Shown: positions 9,985 to 20,510 of the stretch, in pieces
Layout of the letters: each line of letters begins with the position of its first letter
Numbering within the stretch: the first letter of the stretch is position 1
Source: Alkalimonas sp.
GTDB taxonomy: Bacteria; Pseudomonadota; Gammaproteobacteria; Enterobacterales; Alteromonadaceae
Reading direction: 5' to 3'
DNA: 64,000 nt
NCBI RefSeq assembly: GCF_020831925.1
Contig: NZ_JAFIFQ010000011.1
Span: forward strand, 1-64,000
Position numbers and translations under genes: made by a program
The notes under the pieces: generated by a model
What the model saw: only the letters and a program-made list of their open reading frames with translations
Databases searched by the model: none
What the model was told of the DNA's origin: nothing

Positions 9985-10091
9985 TCACATCTCCTGTTGA
10001 TTCACCATGCTTTCTACTAAAATTAAGCACCCGTTAAGCTTAGCAGATTAAGCTTGCAGTTGTTGAGCTTAAGTTACTACAGGACACCAAA

Positions 10092-10823
10092 ATGAAACAT
10101 ACCCTTTGGCTGGCGGCAATTATTGTCAGTTTATCGCTAAGTGGCTGCGGTGCCATTCATACTTCGGTCGCCAAACGCAATCTGGATGTACAAACGCAGA
10201 TGAGTTCTACCATCTTCCTGGATCCGGTTGAACCGGAGCAGCGCACCATCTTTGTCGATATCCGCAATACTTCGGATAAGCCCGAGTTTGATATTCGCCC
10301 TATGGTCATTCAATCCCTGCAGCAACGCGGCTATCAGGTCATCGATAGCCCATCACAGGCAACCTACTGGCTGCAAGCCAATGTGCTGCAAGTCGGTCGT
10401 ACCAATGCCAGAGCCGCTAATAGTGCGATGAATGCTGGCTATGGTGCTGCTGGTGGCGCCGTGCTGGGTCATACTGTACACAGAGCAACTGGCGGCTCTT
10501 CCGGCAGCGCCGCTACCGGTGCGGCCATTGCCGGTGCGGTGGCAGGCACTGTGTTCGATGCTCTGATTGAAGATGTGTATTACAGCGTCATTACCGACAT
10601 TCAGATTATGGAGCGTTTTGATGGCGTGGTACGAGAGCGCTCCGAGCATGTGCTGGTGCAAGGAGACAGTGGCAGCACAACCTCCAGCTATCAGCGCCAA
10701 AGCGATCAACGCCGCTATCAAAGTCGGGTCATCAGCTACGCTAATCAGTCCAATCTGAAATGGGAAGATGCAGCGCCGGATCTGCAGATGGGTCTGGTAC
10801 GGGCTCTAGCAGGTTTATTCTGA
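10092..10823 (+). CDS. TraT-like outer-membrane lipoprotein (copy 1)
   Basis: Lipobox LSLSGCGAIHTSVAKRNLDVQTQMSSTIFLDPV and Gly/Ala-rich central segment, TraT-like. Confidence 0.82.
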   Translation: MKHTLWLAAIIVSLSLSGCGAIHTSVAKRNLDVQTQMSSTIFLDPVEPEQRTIFVDIRNTSDKPEFDIRPMVIQSLQQRGYQVIDSPSQATYWLQANVLQVGRTNARAANSAMNAGYGAAGGAVLGHTVHRATGGSSGSAATGAAIAGAVAGTVFDALIEDVYYSVITDIQIMERFDGVVRERSEHVLVQGDSGSTTSSYQRQSDQRRYQSRVISYANQSNLKWEDAAPDLQMGLVRALAGLF

Positions 10824-11677
10824 TGCATAAGGCCGGTGTTAGCCTCTGCTTGATGCTTTTGTTGTTGCAGCTAACAGGCTGCACGGCCATTCACCGATCC
10901 ATCGCCAAGGGCGAGCTGGATGTGCAAACCCGGATGAGCCAGACCATCTATCTTGATCCGGTCGAGCCGGAATTACGCACTGTGTTTCTGGATTTTCGCA
11001 GCACGGCCGCGGAATTCCAGCAACCACTGGATCAGGCAGTGATCGACTTTTTGCAACAACGTGGTTATCAGGTCACCAATAGCCCGGCGCAGGCGCAGTT
11101 CTGGCTGCAAGTGAATGTTCGCACTGTGCTCAAGCAAGCGCCGGAAAAAGTGCTAGCCCAGGCTGAGTTCGGCATGAGTGAGACAGAGATTGAGCAACTG
11201 ATGAACCCGGCCTTGCTGGCGGTGCCCGCACTTTTGCCGGACGACGCCACTGAACAGCCAAGCAGGCAGCGTCGCTCCAACCGGTCATCGGGTAGCAATG
11301 TCTATGTTGGGTATTCGGATAGTGTGGATGTGAGTAGCCGGGATCTGCGCAACGCAGCCATAGCATTGGCCATCATCGCCGGTACCGAATATGCCGGCCG
11401 GCAGTTGGTGAAAGATGTCTACTACACCATGGTCACCGACTTGCAAGTGGCAGAGCGCATTGCTGCCGACAGCGATGAACTGGTGCTTGAGTACAGTCAG
11501 CATTTGCTGCTGCAAGGCGATAGTGGTAGCACGGATACGCTGTGGGAGCGCGCGACCGATCGCCGTAAGTATCAGGCCAGAGTGATTAGCTTTGCCAATC
11601 AAGCCAATCTACGCTGGGAAGATGCTGAACCAGGACTGCAATCAGGCCTGATCCGCTCACTGGCAGGTATCTTCTAA
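10823..11677 (+). CDS. TraT-like outer-membrane lipoprotein (copy 2, divergent)
   Basis: Lipobox LLQLTGCTAIHRSIAKGELDVQTRMSQTIYLDPVEPE; overlaps copy 1 by TGATG. Confidence 0.78.
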   Translation: MHKAGVSLCLMLLLLQLTGCTAIHRSIAKGELDVQTRMSQTIYLDPVEPELRTVFLDFRSTAAEFQQPLDQAVIDFLQQRGYQVTNSPAQAQFWLQVNVRTVLKQAPEKVLAQAEFGMSETEIEQLMNPALLAVPALLPDDATEQPSRQRRSNRSSGSNVYVGYSDSVDVSSRDLRNAAIALAIIAGTEYAGRQLVKDVYYTMVTDLQVAERIAADSDELVLEYSQHLLLQGDSGSTDTLWERATDRRKYQARVISFANQANLRWEDAEPGLQSGLIRSLAGIF

Positions 11678-11704
11678 CCTGCCAGTCAGCCAACGCCCAC
11701 CTAG

Positions 11705-13753
11705 TTAGCTGGCAATTCCCATATGCCGCAGTAAGGCTTCATTGGATGGCTCACGACCGCGGAAGCCTTTAAACAGCTCCATCGGCTCGGCGCTGCCACC
11801 GCGCTCTAAAATCCATTGCAGGAAGTCACGCCCGGTTTGCGGATTAAACACCCCTTCTTCTTCAAAGCGTCCGAATGCATCGGATGACAACACCTCGGCC
11901 CACAGATAACTGTAATACCCAGCGGCATAACCACCAGCAAAGATATGGCTAAAGCCATGCTGGAAACGATTAAAACGTGGTGGAATAATCACCGACACCT
12001 GCTGCCGGACCTCATCGAGCAAAGCTTGCGCCTGACCACCGAGCTCTGGCTGGTACTCGGCGTGCAATCTGAAATCGAACAGCGCAAATTCCAGCTGACG
12101 CACCAAAAACATGGCCGACTGGAAGTTTTTCGCTGCCAGCATCTTATCCAGCAAGTCCTGCGGCAGGGCCTCGCCGGTTTCGTAATGGCCGGAAATCAGC
12201 TGTAACGCTTCCGGCTGCCAGCACCAGTTCTCCAGAAACTGACTGGGCAACTCGACCGCATCCCAGGCCACACCGTTGATACCAGCGACCGCTGCCGCAT
12301 CGACCTGTGTCAGCATATGGTGCAAACCATGACCAAACTCATGGAACAAGGTCACCACTTCGTCGTGGGTAAAAAGTGCAGGCTTGCCGCCGACCGGCTT
12401 ATTGAAGTTGCAGGTTAAATAGGCCACCGGGCTTTGCAATGTGCCATCTGGCAATAAGCGCCGGCCCCGGCAGTCATCCATCCAGGCACCACCGCGCTTT
12501 TTCGCCCGGGCGTATAAATCCAGGTAGAAGCTGCCACGCAGGGCCCCTGAACCATCAAAAATATCGTAAAAACGCACATCCGGATGCCAGACATCCACCC
12601 CGGCTCGCTCACGTACCGTCATGCCAAACAGCTTTTCAATCACCGCAAACAGGCCCGGCACCACCTTGGTTTCCGGGAAATAAGGCCGCAGCTGTTCATC
12701 GGAAATAGCATAGCGGGCTTGCTTTAGCTTATCTGAGTAATAGGCAATATCCCAGGCTTGCAAATCACTGTGCTGGTACTCGCTTTGGGCAAAGTCTTTC
12801 AACTCGGCCAGCTCTTTTTCGGCCTGCGGCTTAGCGCGGCGGGCTAAATCCTGCAAGAAATTCAGCACCTGGGCCGGGGACTCGGCCATCTTGGTAGCCA
12901 GCGACTCTTCGGCCGCATTGGCAAAGTCCAGCAACTGTGCCAACTCGTGCTTCAGCGCCAGGGTTTCTTCGATAATGGCGCTGTTGTCGAATTGACCGGC
13001 ATGCGGCCCCTGATCGGAGGCCCGGGTGCAATAAGCTTGGTACACTTCCTCACGCAAAGCGCGATCGTCGGCATAGGTCATCACCGGCAAATAACTTGGA
13101 AACTCCAGTGTCAGTACCCAGCCATCGAGTTCACGACTTTTTGCTTCCTCGGCCGCCGCCGCTTTGGCATCATCCGGCAAGCCGGCTAACTGGCTTTCGT
13201 CGGTCAGGTGCTTGTGCCAGGCCTGGGTGGCATCCAGGGTATGATTGGAAAAGCTGGATGACAGCTCAGACAGGCGGCTTTGAATCTCACCGTAACGTTG
13301 CTTTTTCTCCGCTGGCAAACCAATACCGGATAATTTGAAATCACGCAGCGCATTTTGAATCACTTTTTGCTGAGCCGGGCTAAGTTTCGCGTAAGCTTTA
13401 CTTGCAGCCAACTGACGATAGGCCTGATACAAACCTTCGTGCTGTCCCAGCCAGGTACTGAACTCCGATAACAGTGGCAGGCAGCTCTCGTAGGCCTCTC
13501 GTAGCTCGGCGCTGTTGAGCACCGAGTTTAGATGAGACACCGGCGACCACAGTTTTCCTAATCTGTCACTGCCATCTTCCAACGCCACCACCAGATTATC
13601 CCAGCTGAAAGTGCTTTGCGTAAGCACCTGCTCCACACTGTCCCTGGCTTTGGCGATGGCCGTTTCCACGGCAGGTTTCACCTGCTCGGGCTTGATGAGC
13701 GAAAATGGCGGTAAATCGGTAAATTCAAGCAAGGGGTTGTGCACTGTGGTCAT
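11705..13753 (-). CDS. prlC: Oligopeptidase A (M3 family)
   Basis: LFHEFGHGLHHMLT zinc motif; 682 aa; NPLLEFTDLPPF N-terminus. Confidence 0.94.
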   Translation of the reverse strand: MTTVHNPLLEFTDLPPFSLIKPEQVKPAVETAIAKARDSVEQVLTQSTFSWDNLVVALEDGSDRLGKLWSPVSHLNSVLNSAELREAYESCLPLLSEFSTWLGQHEGLYQAYRQLAASKAYAKLSPAQQKVIQNALRDFKLSGIGLPAEKKQRYGEIQSRLSELSSSFSNHTLDATQAWHKHLTDESQLAGLPDDAKAAAAEEAKSRELDGWVLTLEFPSYLPVMTYADDRALREEVYQAYCTRASDQGPHAGQFDNSAIIEETLALKHELAQLLDFANAAEESLATKMAESPAQVLNFLQDLARRAKPQAEKELAELKDFAQSEYQHSDLQAWDIAYYSDKLKQARYAISDEQLRPYFPETKVVPGLFAVIEKLFGMTVRERAGVDVWHPDVRFYDIFDGSGALRGSFYLDLYARAKKRGGAWMDDCRGRRLLPDGTLQSPVAYLTCNFNKPVGGKPALFTHDEVVTLFHEFGHGLHHMLTQVDAAAVAGINGVAWDAVELPSQFLENWCWQPEALQLISGHYETGEALPQDLLDKMLAAKNFQSAMFLVRQLEFALFDFRLHAEYQPELGGQAQALLDEVRQQVSVIIPPRFNRFQHGFSHIFAGGYAAGYYSYLWAEVLSSDAFGRFEEEGVFNPQTGRDFLQWILERGGSAEPMELFKGFRGREPSNEALLRHMGIAS

Positions 13754-13901
13754 GGTTGTTCCTGTTGAGCTTTGTCAATACTCTTCAATGTTGGGGCGAA
13801 TGCCGCACAAGTCAAGGCAGCTGTTTAGTCCATAGCTCTTGTGATTCCACTCACCGGGCCTTATATAGAAGCTAATACGCCTCAAAAAAACAGGATTTTT
13901 T

Positions 13902-15257
13902 ATGACCCGACATTACGATTACCTGGCCATTGGCGCCGGCAGTGGCGGCATTGCCTCCGCTAACCGGGCCGCCATGCGTGGCGCCAAAGCCGCTGTGATA
14001 GAAGCCAAAGCGGTCGGCGGTACCTGCGTGAATGTCGGCTGCGTACCGAAAAAAGTCATGTGGTACGGCGCTCATATTGCCGAAGCCATCAAGTACAGCC
14101 CGGCTTATGGTTTTGATATGCAGCAGCAAGGGTTTGACTGGGCCACCCTGGTGCGCAACCGTGAGGCTTATATTGAGCGCATTCATGCGGCTTATCAGCG
14201 CGGCTTTGCCAGCAATGGCGTTGAGCTGATTGAAGGCTTTGCCACTTTTGTTGATAAAAACACGGTGGAAGTGAATGGCGAGCGCATCAGTGCCGATCAT
14301 ATCACCATTGCCGTCGGTGGCCGGCCAAGCCGGCCGGATATTCCAGGCGCAGAGCTTGGCATCGACTCGGATGGCTTTTTTGCCCTCACCGAGCAGCCGA
14401 AAAAAGCCGTGGTGGTTGGTGCTGGCTACATCGCAGTAGAAATCGCCGGTGTGCTGCATGCGCTTGGCAGTGATACCCACCTGCTGGTTCGCAAAGACAG
14501 ACCGCTACGCAACTTTGATACCGATATCACCGATGCGCTGCTGGAGCGGATGAAACAGGATGAACTGCAACTGCACACTCAGACCGAAGTTAGCAAAGTA
14601 GAAGCAGGCAGTGATGGCCGTCTGATCGTGTATCTAAGCGATGGCGGCATGCTGCTGAATGTTGATTGCCTGATCTGGGCCATTGGCCGCGAACCTGCCA
14701 CCGATGCCATAAAGCTTGAAGCCGCTGGCGTCACCACCGATGAGCAAGGCTATATCCGCACCGATGCTTACCAAAACACCAATGTGCCAGGCATCTATGC
14801 AGTCGGGGATATCACCGGCGAAGCCCAACTCACTCCGGTGGCGGTAAAAGCCGGCCGTATGCTGGCCGAACGGCTGTTTAACAAGGCCATGCCGGATGCC
14901 AAAATGGACTACCGGCTGATTCCGACGGTGGTGTTCAGCCATCCGCCAATTGGTACCATCGGCCTGACCGAAGCAGAAGCTAAAGCTGAATTCGGCGAAG
15001 CCAACATCAAGGTCTATCGCTCCAGCTTTGCTGCCATGTACAACGCCATCACACCGCACCGCGCCATGAGCACCTTTAAGCTGGTGTGCGCCGGCAAAGA
15101 GGAAAAAGTGGTTGGCCTGCATGGCATCGGCGAAGGCATGGATGAAGTGCTGCAAGGCTTTGCCGTGGCGTTGAAAATGGGTGCTACCAAGGCCGATTTT
15201 GACGCCACAGTAGCGCTGCACCCCACCAGTGCGGAAGAGTTTGTTACCATGCGCTAA
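13902..15257 (+). CDS. gor: Glutathione-disulfide reductase
   Basis: [19 protein letters not shown] redox motif, AVGDITG, C-term [13 protein letters not shown]. Confidence 0.96.
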   Translation: MTRHYDYLAIGAGSGGIASANRAAMRGAKAAVIEAKAVGGTCVNVGCVPKKVMWYGAHIAEAIKYSPAYGFDMQQQGFDWATLVRNREAYIERIHAAYQRGFASNGVELIEGFATFVDKNTVEVNGERISADHITIAVGGRPSRPDIPGAELGIDSDGFFALTEQPKKAVVVGAGYIAVEIAGVLHALGSDTHLLVRKDRPLRNFDTDITDALLERMKQDELQLHTQTEVSKVEAGSDGRLIVYLSDGGMLLNVDCLIWAIGREPATDAIKLEAAGVTTDEQGYIRTDAYQNTNVPGIYAVGDITGEAQLTPVAVKAGRMLAERLFNKAMPDAKMDYRLIPTVVFSHPPIGTIGLTEAEAKAEFGEANIKVYRSSFAAMYNAITPHRAMSTFKLVCAGKEEKVVGLHGIGEGMDEVLQGFAVALKMGATKADFDATVALHPTSAEEFVTMR

Positions 15258-15306
15258 ACTCTGCCTACAGCGTTTTTTTATACCCCTGCATCAAAGGAGC
15301 CAAAGC

Positions 15307-16050
15307 ATGCGCACTCTGCTAACACTGCTGGGGTATTTGCTGGCCGGTTATGGGCTGCTGTGCCTGCTGCTGTATCTGTTGCAGCGCCAGCTGATTTATT
15401 TTCCGGTACCGGCGGCCTTTCCACCGGAACAGCCGCTTGTATTGCAGCAAGGCCAGCATCAGCTGCTGGTCAGTCAGCAGTCTCGCTCCGGGCCACAGGC
15501 TCTGCTGTACTTTGGTGGCAATGCCGAGGATGTCAGTGTCAACCTGCCTGAGTTCAGCGCCGCTTTTCCCGAGCACGCTATTTATCTGATGCATTACCGC
15601 GGCTATGGCGGCAGTGAAGGCAGGCCATCTGAGCAAGCACTGGTCAGCGATGCACTGGCCTTGTTTGATAAGGTAGCGACACAGCACAGCGACATCACCG
15701 TGATTGGCCGCAGCCTTGGCTCGGGCGTGGCGGTGCAACTGGCGGCCAAGCGCCCGCTGCAGCAGTTGGTGTTGATCACCCCTTTTGATAGCCTGACAAA
15801 ATTGGCCCAACAGCAGTTCCCTGTAGTGCCGGTGCGCTGGTTATTAAAAGATCGCTACGAATCCGCCCGCTACGCCAGTCAGATTGACACCCCCACCCTG
15901 CTGCTGGTCGCCGAGCAGGATGAAATCATTGACCGGGCACGCAGCAAAGCACTGTATCAGGCTTTTGCCCCCGGCATTGCCCGGCTGCAGCTTTACCCTG
16001 GCGGACACAACAGCTATCTGCCCGCCCAGCACATCAAAAACTCGCTTTAA
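15307..16050 (+). CDS. Membrane-anchored alpha/beta hydrolase
   Basis: N-terminal TM segment; YRGYGGSEG, GRSLGSGVAVQLA nucleophile elbow, GGHNSYL. Confidence 0.82.
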   Translation: MRTLLTLLGYLLAGYGLLCLLLYLLQRQLIYFPVPAAFPPEQPLVLQQGQHQLLVSQQSRSGPQALLYFGGNAEDVSVNLPEFSAAFPEHAIYLMHYRGYGGSEGRPSEQALVSDALALFDKVATQHSDITVIGRSLGSGVAVQLAAKRPLQQLVLITPFDSLTKLAQQQFPVVPVRWLLKDRYESARYASQIDTPTLLLVAEQDEIIDRARSKALYQAFAPGIARLQLYPGGHNSYLPAQHIKNSL

Positions 16051-17333
16051 CCAGCGCCCGGGTAATCAAACACCCAGTTAATAAACAGATTGGTGCCCAC
16101 TTTTAATGCCCGCTCATCGGCATAGAAAAATGGTGAGTGATTGGCTGGCATGCTGGCCGGGTCTCTATCTGGCGGCGCTACCCCCAAGAATACAAACATG
16201 CCGGGCACTTCCAGCGCGTAATAGGAAAAATCCTCCGCGCCGGTCACCAGTGGGCTTTCCTGCACCATCTGCTCACCAGCCACCGCCTTGGTGGTTGGCA
16301 ACATCCGCGCCACCAGCTCCGGATTGTTGATGGTCACCGGGTAGCCTTCAATAATGGTAACCTCTGCAGTGGCACCAGTGACATGAGCTGAAGCCTCTGC
16401 CGCCTGGGTTAGCTGGCGGAAAATTTGCTGGCGAATGTCCATATCAAAGTTACGAATGGTGCCTTCCAGATAGACCTCATCCGGAATAATGTTGTTGCGC
16501 ACCCCGCCTTCGACAATACCAAAGCTCACTACGGCCGGTGCCCTGGTAATGTTGATTTGCCGGCTAACGATGGTTTGCACGTTATTGATAATTTGCGCGG
16601 CCGCCACGATAGGATCGACCCCGGCCCAGGGCGAGGAGCCATGGGTCTGCTGACCTTTGACCCGGATCTCAAAGCGATCAGACGATGCCATCAAAGGTCC
16701 CTTACGGTAGCCAATGGCGCCAAGCGGAGCCTGGCCCCAGACATGAATACCAAAAATAGCATCCGGCTTCAGTTCAGCAAATAAGCCTTCACGCAGCATC
16801 AGCTCAGCGCCGCCTTCTTCTCCGGGCGGCGCACCTTCTTCCGCTGGCTGGAAGATAAACATCACGGTACCAGCTAGCTGCTGGCGATGCTCAGCCAGGT
16901 ACTCAGCTGCCCCCATCAGCATAGCGACATGCAAGTCATGGCCACAGGCATGCATGACCCCGACTTCGTTGCCGCGGTACTCGCCAATCACTGTTGAGCG
17001 AAAAGGCACATCGGTTTGTTCTGTGACCGGCAGGGCATCCATATCGGCCCGCAGTGCTATCACAGGGCCAGGCTTGCCACCACGCAGCACCCCAACCACA
17101 CCGGTATGGGCAATTTCGGTTTGCACCTCCATACCCAGCTCGCGCAGATGCGCTGCTACCAAAGCAGCTGTGCGAAACTCGCGATTGCTCAGCTCCGGGT
17201 GCTGGTGGATGTCCCGCCGCCAGGCAATCACCTTTTGCTCCAGTTCGGCGCTGATGGCTGGTCGTGCTGACTGTTCTGCCAAGAGCCCGGCAGGCACACA
17301 AAGAAAAATGACCAATAATGAAATTCGAAGCAT
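16047..17333 (-). CDS. Secreted M20-family amidohydrolase
   Basis: Signal peptide; WRRDIHQHPELSNREFRTA, GVMHACGHDLHVAMLMGAAE, FIFQPAEEGAPPGEEGGA. Confidence 0.9.
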   Translation of the reverse strand: MLRISLLVIFLCVPAGLLAEQSARPAISAELEQKVIAWRRDIHQHPELSNREFRTAALVAAHLRELGMEVQTEIAHTGVVGVLRGGKPGPVIALRADMDALPVTEQTDVPFRSTVIGEYRGNEVGVMHACGHDLHVAMLMGAAEYLAEHRQQLAGTVMFIFQPAEEGAPPGEEGGAELMLREGLFAELKPDAIFGIHVWGQAPLGAIGYRKGPLMASSDRFEIRVKGQQTHGSSPWAGVDPIVAAAQIINNVQTIVSRQINITRAPAVVSFGIVEGGVRNNIIPDEVYLEGTIRNFDMDIRQQIFRQLTQAAEASAHVTGATAEVTIIEGYPVTINNPELVARMLPTTKAVAGEQMVQESPLVTGAEDFSYYALEVPGMFVFLGVAPPDRDPASMPANHSPFFYADERALKVGTNLFINWVFDYPGAG

Positions 17334-17396
17334 GCTATTCCCCTTTTGCATCAATGGCTTTGAGCTTAGCTGCAATTTCAGCCGGTAGCAATGCGC

Positions 17397-18638
17397 TTAA
17401 TCCTGGCTGTCCTGTTGTTTTTCCAGCCCTTCTTTGATCATGCTTTCCGATGATTGAGTGGGCAGCATCACCGTAGCACTGGCACGGCGTTGCCGCTGCC
17501 GACGGTCAAAAAAGCGTAAGTACAGTGCCATACAGCCCACCACCACCGGCAAACTGCCAATAAACCAGAAAAATACCTGAGTCCCGACAAAGTGCATCAA
17601 CAGGCCTGAAATCAATAAACCACAAATCGCGCCCTGGCCATTGGCTCGCACCAGAGCACTGCTGGCACCTACCATTTGCTCTTTACTCAGATAATCATTG
17701 GTGTAGGCCACCACCATAGAGAAAATAGGCAGCATCACGGCACCAAACACAAAGTAGCTGACATAGAGCAGCAGAATTTGCGAGTTATCCAGGCTGGAAA
17801 TCCATAGTGCCATGGCACAGGAAGCAAAAGCACAGCTGGCAATCACCAGTCGCCGGTCGAAACGATCAGACAGCTTACCCAGTTGAAACTGGAAGCAGAG
17901 CGAGCCAAAAATCAGGCAGGCCACCAGGTTGGCGATTTGTGTTAACTCCAGACCAAGGCGGGAAAAATACACGGGCCCAAGACCGAATAAAGAGGCATAA
18001 GCAAACTGCATTAAGAAACAGCCAATAATGCCCAGGGGGGCGACCCGCATCAACTCACCAGCACGCATTTTTTGCGGTGGTCCAAAAGAAGGTGTTGTGG
18101 TGGGCGTAATCAGCAGTGGGATCACGGCTGCACTAATTAAAATAGACACCAAAGTAAACTGAATAAAATCGCGGGGGTCACCGATGTAGAGCAAAAACTG
18201 CCCCAAGCCAATGCCACCAAACAACATCATGACGTACAGCGACATGAGTTTGCCACGATTTTGATTGGTAGCCCCGGCATTGATCCAGCTTTCCGCAATA
18301 ACAAAAATGGCGGAAAAACAAAAGCCCGATACCATACGAAGCACAAACCAGACGCCGGTATTCACCCAGATGGCATGCACCAGAATGCTGATCGATGCCA
18401 GCGCCGCCAAAGCGGCGAAAGCCCGGATATGCCCTACCCGATGGATCATTTTTGGCGCCCGGATAGCCCCCAGCAAAAAGCCAATGAAATAACCCGCCAA
18501 AATCATACCGGTACTAGCGCTGCTAAAGCCTTCCATTTCAGCCCGAATCGACAACAAGGTATTTTGCAGACCGGTAGTCATGCCAACAATCAGCATGCCC
18601 AGCAGCAATGGCCAGATGGTTCGTATCATCGCAAACAA
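17397..18638 (-). CDS. MFS transporter (YcaD-like)
   Basis: 12-TM pattern; GLQNTLLSIRAEMEGFSSASTGMILAGYFIGFLLGA. Confidence 0.8.
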   Translation of the reverse strand: MFAMIRTIWPLLLGMLIVGMTTGLQNTLLSIRAEMEGFSSASTGMILAGYFIGFLLGAIRAPKMIHRVGHIRAFAALAALASISILVHAIWVNTGVWFVLRMVSGFCFSAIFVIAESWINAGATNQNRGKLMSLYVMMLFGGIGLGQFLLYIGDPRDFIQFTLVSILISAAVIPLLITPTTTPSFGPPQKMRAGELMRVAPLGIIGCFLMQFAYASLFGLGPVYFSRLGLELTQIANLVACLIFGSLCFQFQLGKLSDRFDRRLVIASCAFASCAMALWISSLDNSQILLLYVSYFVFGAVMLPIFSMVVAYTNDYLSKEQMVGASSALVRANGQGAICGLLISGLLMHFVGTQVFFWFIGSLPVVVGCMALYLRFFDRRQRQRRASATVMLPTQSSESMIKEGLEKQQDSQD

Positions 18639-18820
18639 AGCAAAGTCCTTGTAGTTAGCGCTGGAGCTTGAATTAACGCACTGATGTTCAATAAGATTAG
18701 CAAAAGCAGACCGGCCAGGCCAGCGTCCACTTTAACCACAAAAGGGTACGCACAATGCAGACTGGTGTTCTTTGCCAGTCTGTGGCAGGCTGCCAGAAAA
18801 CCAGGGAGTAAAAGCATAGC

Positions 18821-19195
18821 ATGAATCAACTTAGCCGCCTTTTGATCTTCGTCACTTTTGGCGTATTCGTAGCCGCCTGCTCCGATCCTGCCACCATCAC
18901 CGAAACAGCCAAACCTGATCCCTGGGCGGCCCTTTCCGACAGTGAACGTGAACTGCTGCGCCATGGCGAAGCCAGAGCCCGTAGCTGCGCCGCTTGCCAT
19001 GGTCCACAAGGCATTTCCCGCAACCGTATGTACCCCAGCATTGCCGGCATGAGCGCAAAGGATATGACAACTACTTTACAAGCTTATCGCAGTGGTGAAA
19101 TCGTCAATCCATTAATGTCACCTCAGGCCAGGGGGTTATCGGATGAGGACATCGCAGCACTGGCATTTTACTTTACTCATCTGCAAATTGATTGA
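18821..19195 (+). CDS. Small c-type cytochrome lipoprotein
   Basis: RSCAACHGPQG CxxCH haem motif; lipobox VFVAACSD. Confidence 0.85.
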   Translation: MNQLSRLLIFVTFGVFVAACSDPATITETAKPDPWAALSDSERELLRHGEARARSCAACHGPQGISRNRMYPSIAGMSAKDMTTTLQAYRSGEIVNPLMSPQARGLSDEDIAALAFYFTHLQID

Positions 19196-19263
19196 ATGCT
19201 TGCGAGTCAATGTAAGATGGATTAATTTAGTTGCTTACTCAACGTTAATTCATGTGAACAAAT

Positions 19264-20427
19264 ATGCGTAGCGCTACGGTATTTATATTTTTCAGCTTTT
19301 TGATGTTAACTGCCTGCGGTGGCAATGAATCAGCACAGTCATTGCCTCCAGTGTCTAATCCTATCCCGGAGCCTGAGCCGGAACCTGCACCTTTTAGTAT
19401 CCAGTTGACCGGCTTGAACGGCCTTATCGTGGCAGAATTACAACTAAGCGACCAGTATCTGTTTGCCTTGACCAATGCCGGACTGTTCCGAGCTGAGCTA
19501 AGCACCATGGAGTGGCAGCAACTTGGCTTTAACGATGAACAGGTCCTATCCCTGGCTCGCTTTGCCGATCATCACATGCTCGCTGGTGTACAGCAACTGG
19601 ATGATGAGGGTTACCCTATCTTCAGCCTGTATGAAACCACAGATGCTGGTTCCAGTTGGCAGGAAATTAAACACAATTTCGGACATTACGAGACAGAGTA
19701 CGAGGACGGCAAAAGTCAGACATTTCGCGCCGAACCACCCTTTGCGTTGATCTATGAAGCCGATAGCGCCACCCTTTACGGCTCTGGCTACGACGTGGTA
19801 GCCCGTTCCACCAATTATGGCCTGAGCTGGCAACCACTGCATGGTGGCTGGGGCATGTTCAGCCAACCCAACACTGCTCTTGCCATCAACCCGGCAAAAA
19901 CTGAGATCTGGTCTGGTGGTCAGGGCTTGATCGAAAACCCCTTACTGTATCAATTCAAACTGCAGACCGATGAACTGACTGAGCACCATACCGCTATCCA
20001 CCAGGTGTTGAGTAATCCAAACAACTTAGGCCCGGCCGTGGTTTATTCAGTCCGCTTTTTTGCTGACCAACCAAACGCTGTCTTTGTCACCGGCGAAGGA
20101 GGCATTGCTATAAGTGAAAACGGAGGTGAGGATTGGCGAAGCTTATTGGGTGATGTGGATTTTCGTTTTTACTACGATGTGTTGCAAGATCCTAACTCCT
20201 CTCGCTTATACACCGCAGGCTGGAACAAAGAGTTCGATTTACCTCAGCCTCTAATCATCGAGTGGTCTGATGACCATGGGCAAAGCTGGCAAAGCTTCCA
20301 ATACCCATCCAGCAATTTGTATGGAGGCGTTCGTAGCATGGTGATACATCAGGAACAAGGAGAGCTCATGCTGTTTCTTGGTCTTTATAAAGGAGGTGTT
20401 GCCCAAGTCAGACCAATACTGCCCTGA
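19264..20427 (+). CDS. Lipoprotein with Asp-box (BNR/sialidase-like) repeats
   Basis: Lipobox LMLTACGG; repeats TTDAGSSW, STNYGLSW, SENGGEDW, SDDHGQSW. Confidence 0.7.
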   Translation: MRSATVFIFFSFLMLTACGGNESAQSLPPVSNPIPEPEPEPAPFSIQLTGLNGLIVAELQLSDQYLFALTNAGLFRAELSTMEWQQLGFNDEQVLSLARFADHHMLAGVQQLDDEGYPIFSLYETTDAGSSWQEIKHNFGHYETEYEDGKSQTFRAEPPFALIYEADSATLYGSGYDVVARSTNYGLSWQPLHGGWGMFSQPNTALAINPAKTEIWSGGQGLIENPLLYQFKLQTDELTEHHTAIHQVLSNPNNLGPAVVYSVRFFADQPNAVFVTGEGGIAISENGGEDWRSLLGDVDFRFYYDVLQDPNSSRLYTAGWNKEFDLPQPLIIEWSDDHGQSWQSFQYPSSNLYGGVRSMVIHQEQGELMLFLGLYKGGVAQVRPILP

Positions 20428-20510
20428 AATAGACAGCTGACTTTGACAGAGCCAGTCTACTTTGCCAAGATAACGGCACTTTCAGCCTCGACCGCCCACA
20501 GGAATCCGTT

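Noticed and set aside
13872-14480. 202-aa and 195-aa (14634-15221) minus-strand ORFs in gor
   Set aside because: Shadow ORFs opposite the clearly coding glutathione reductase
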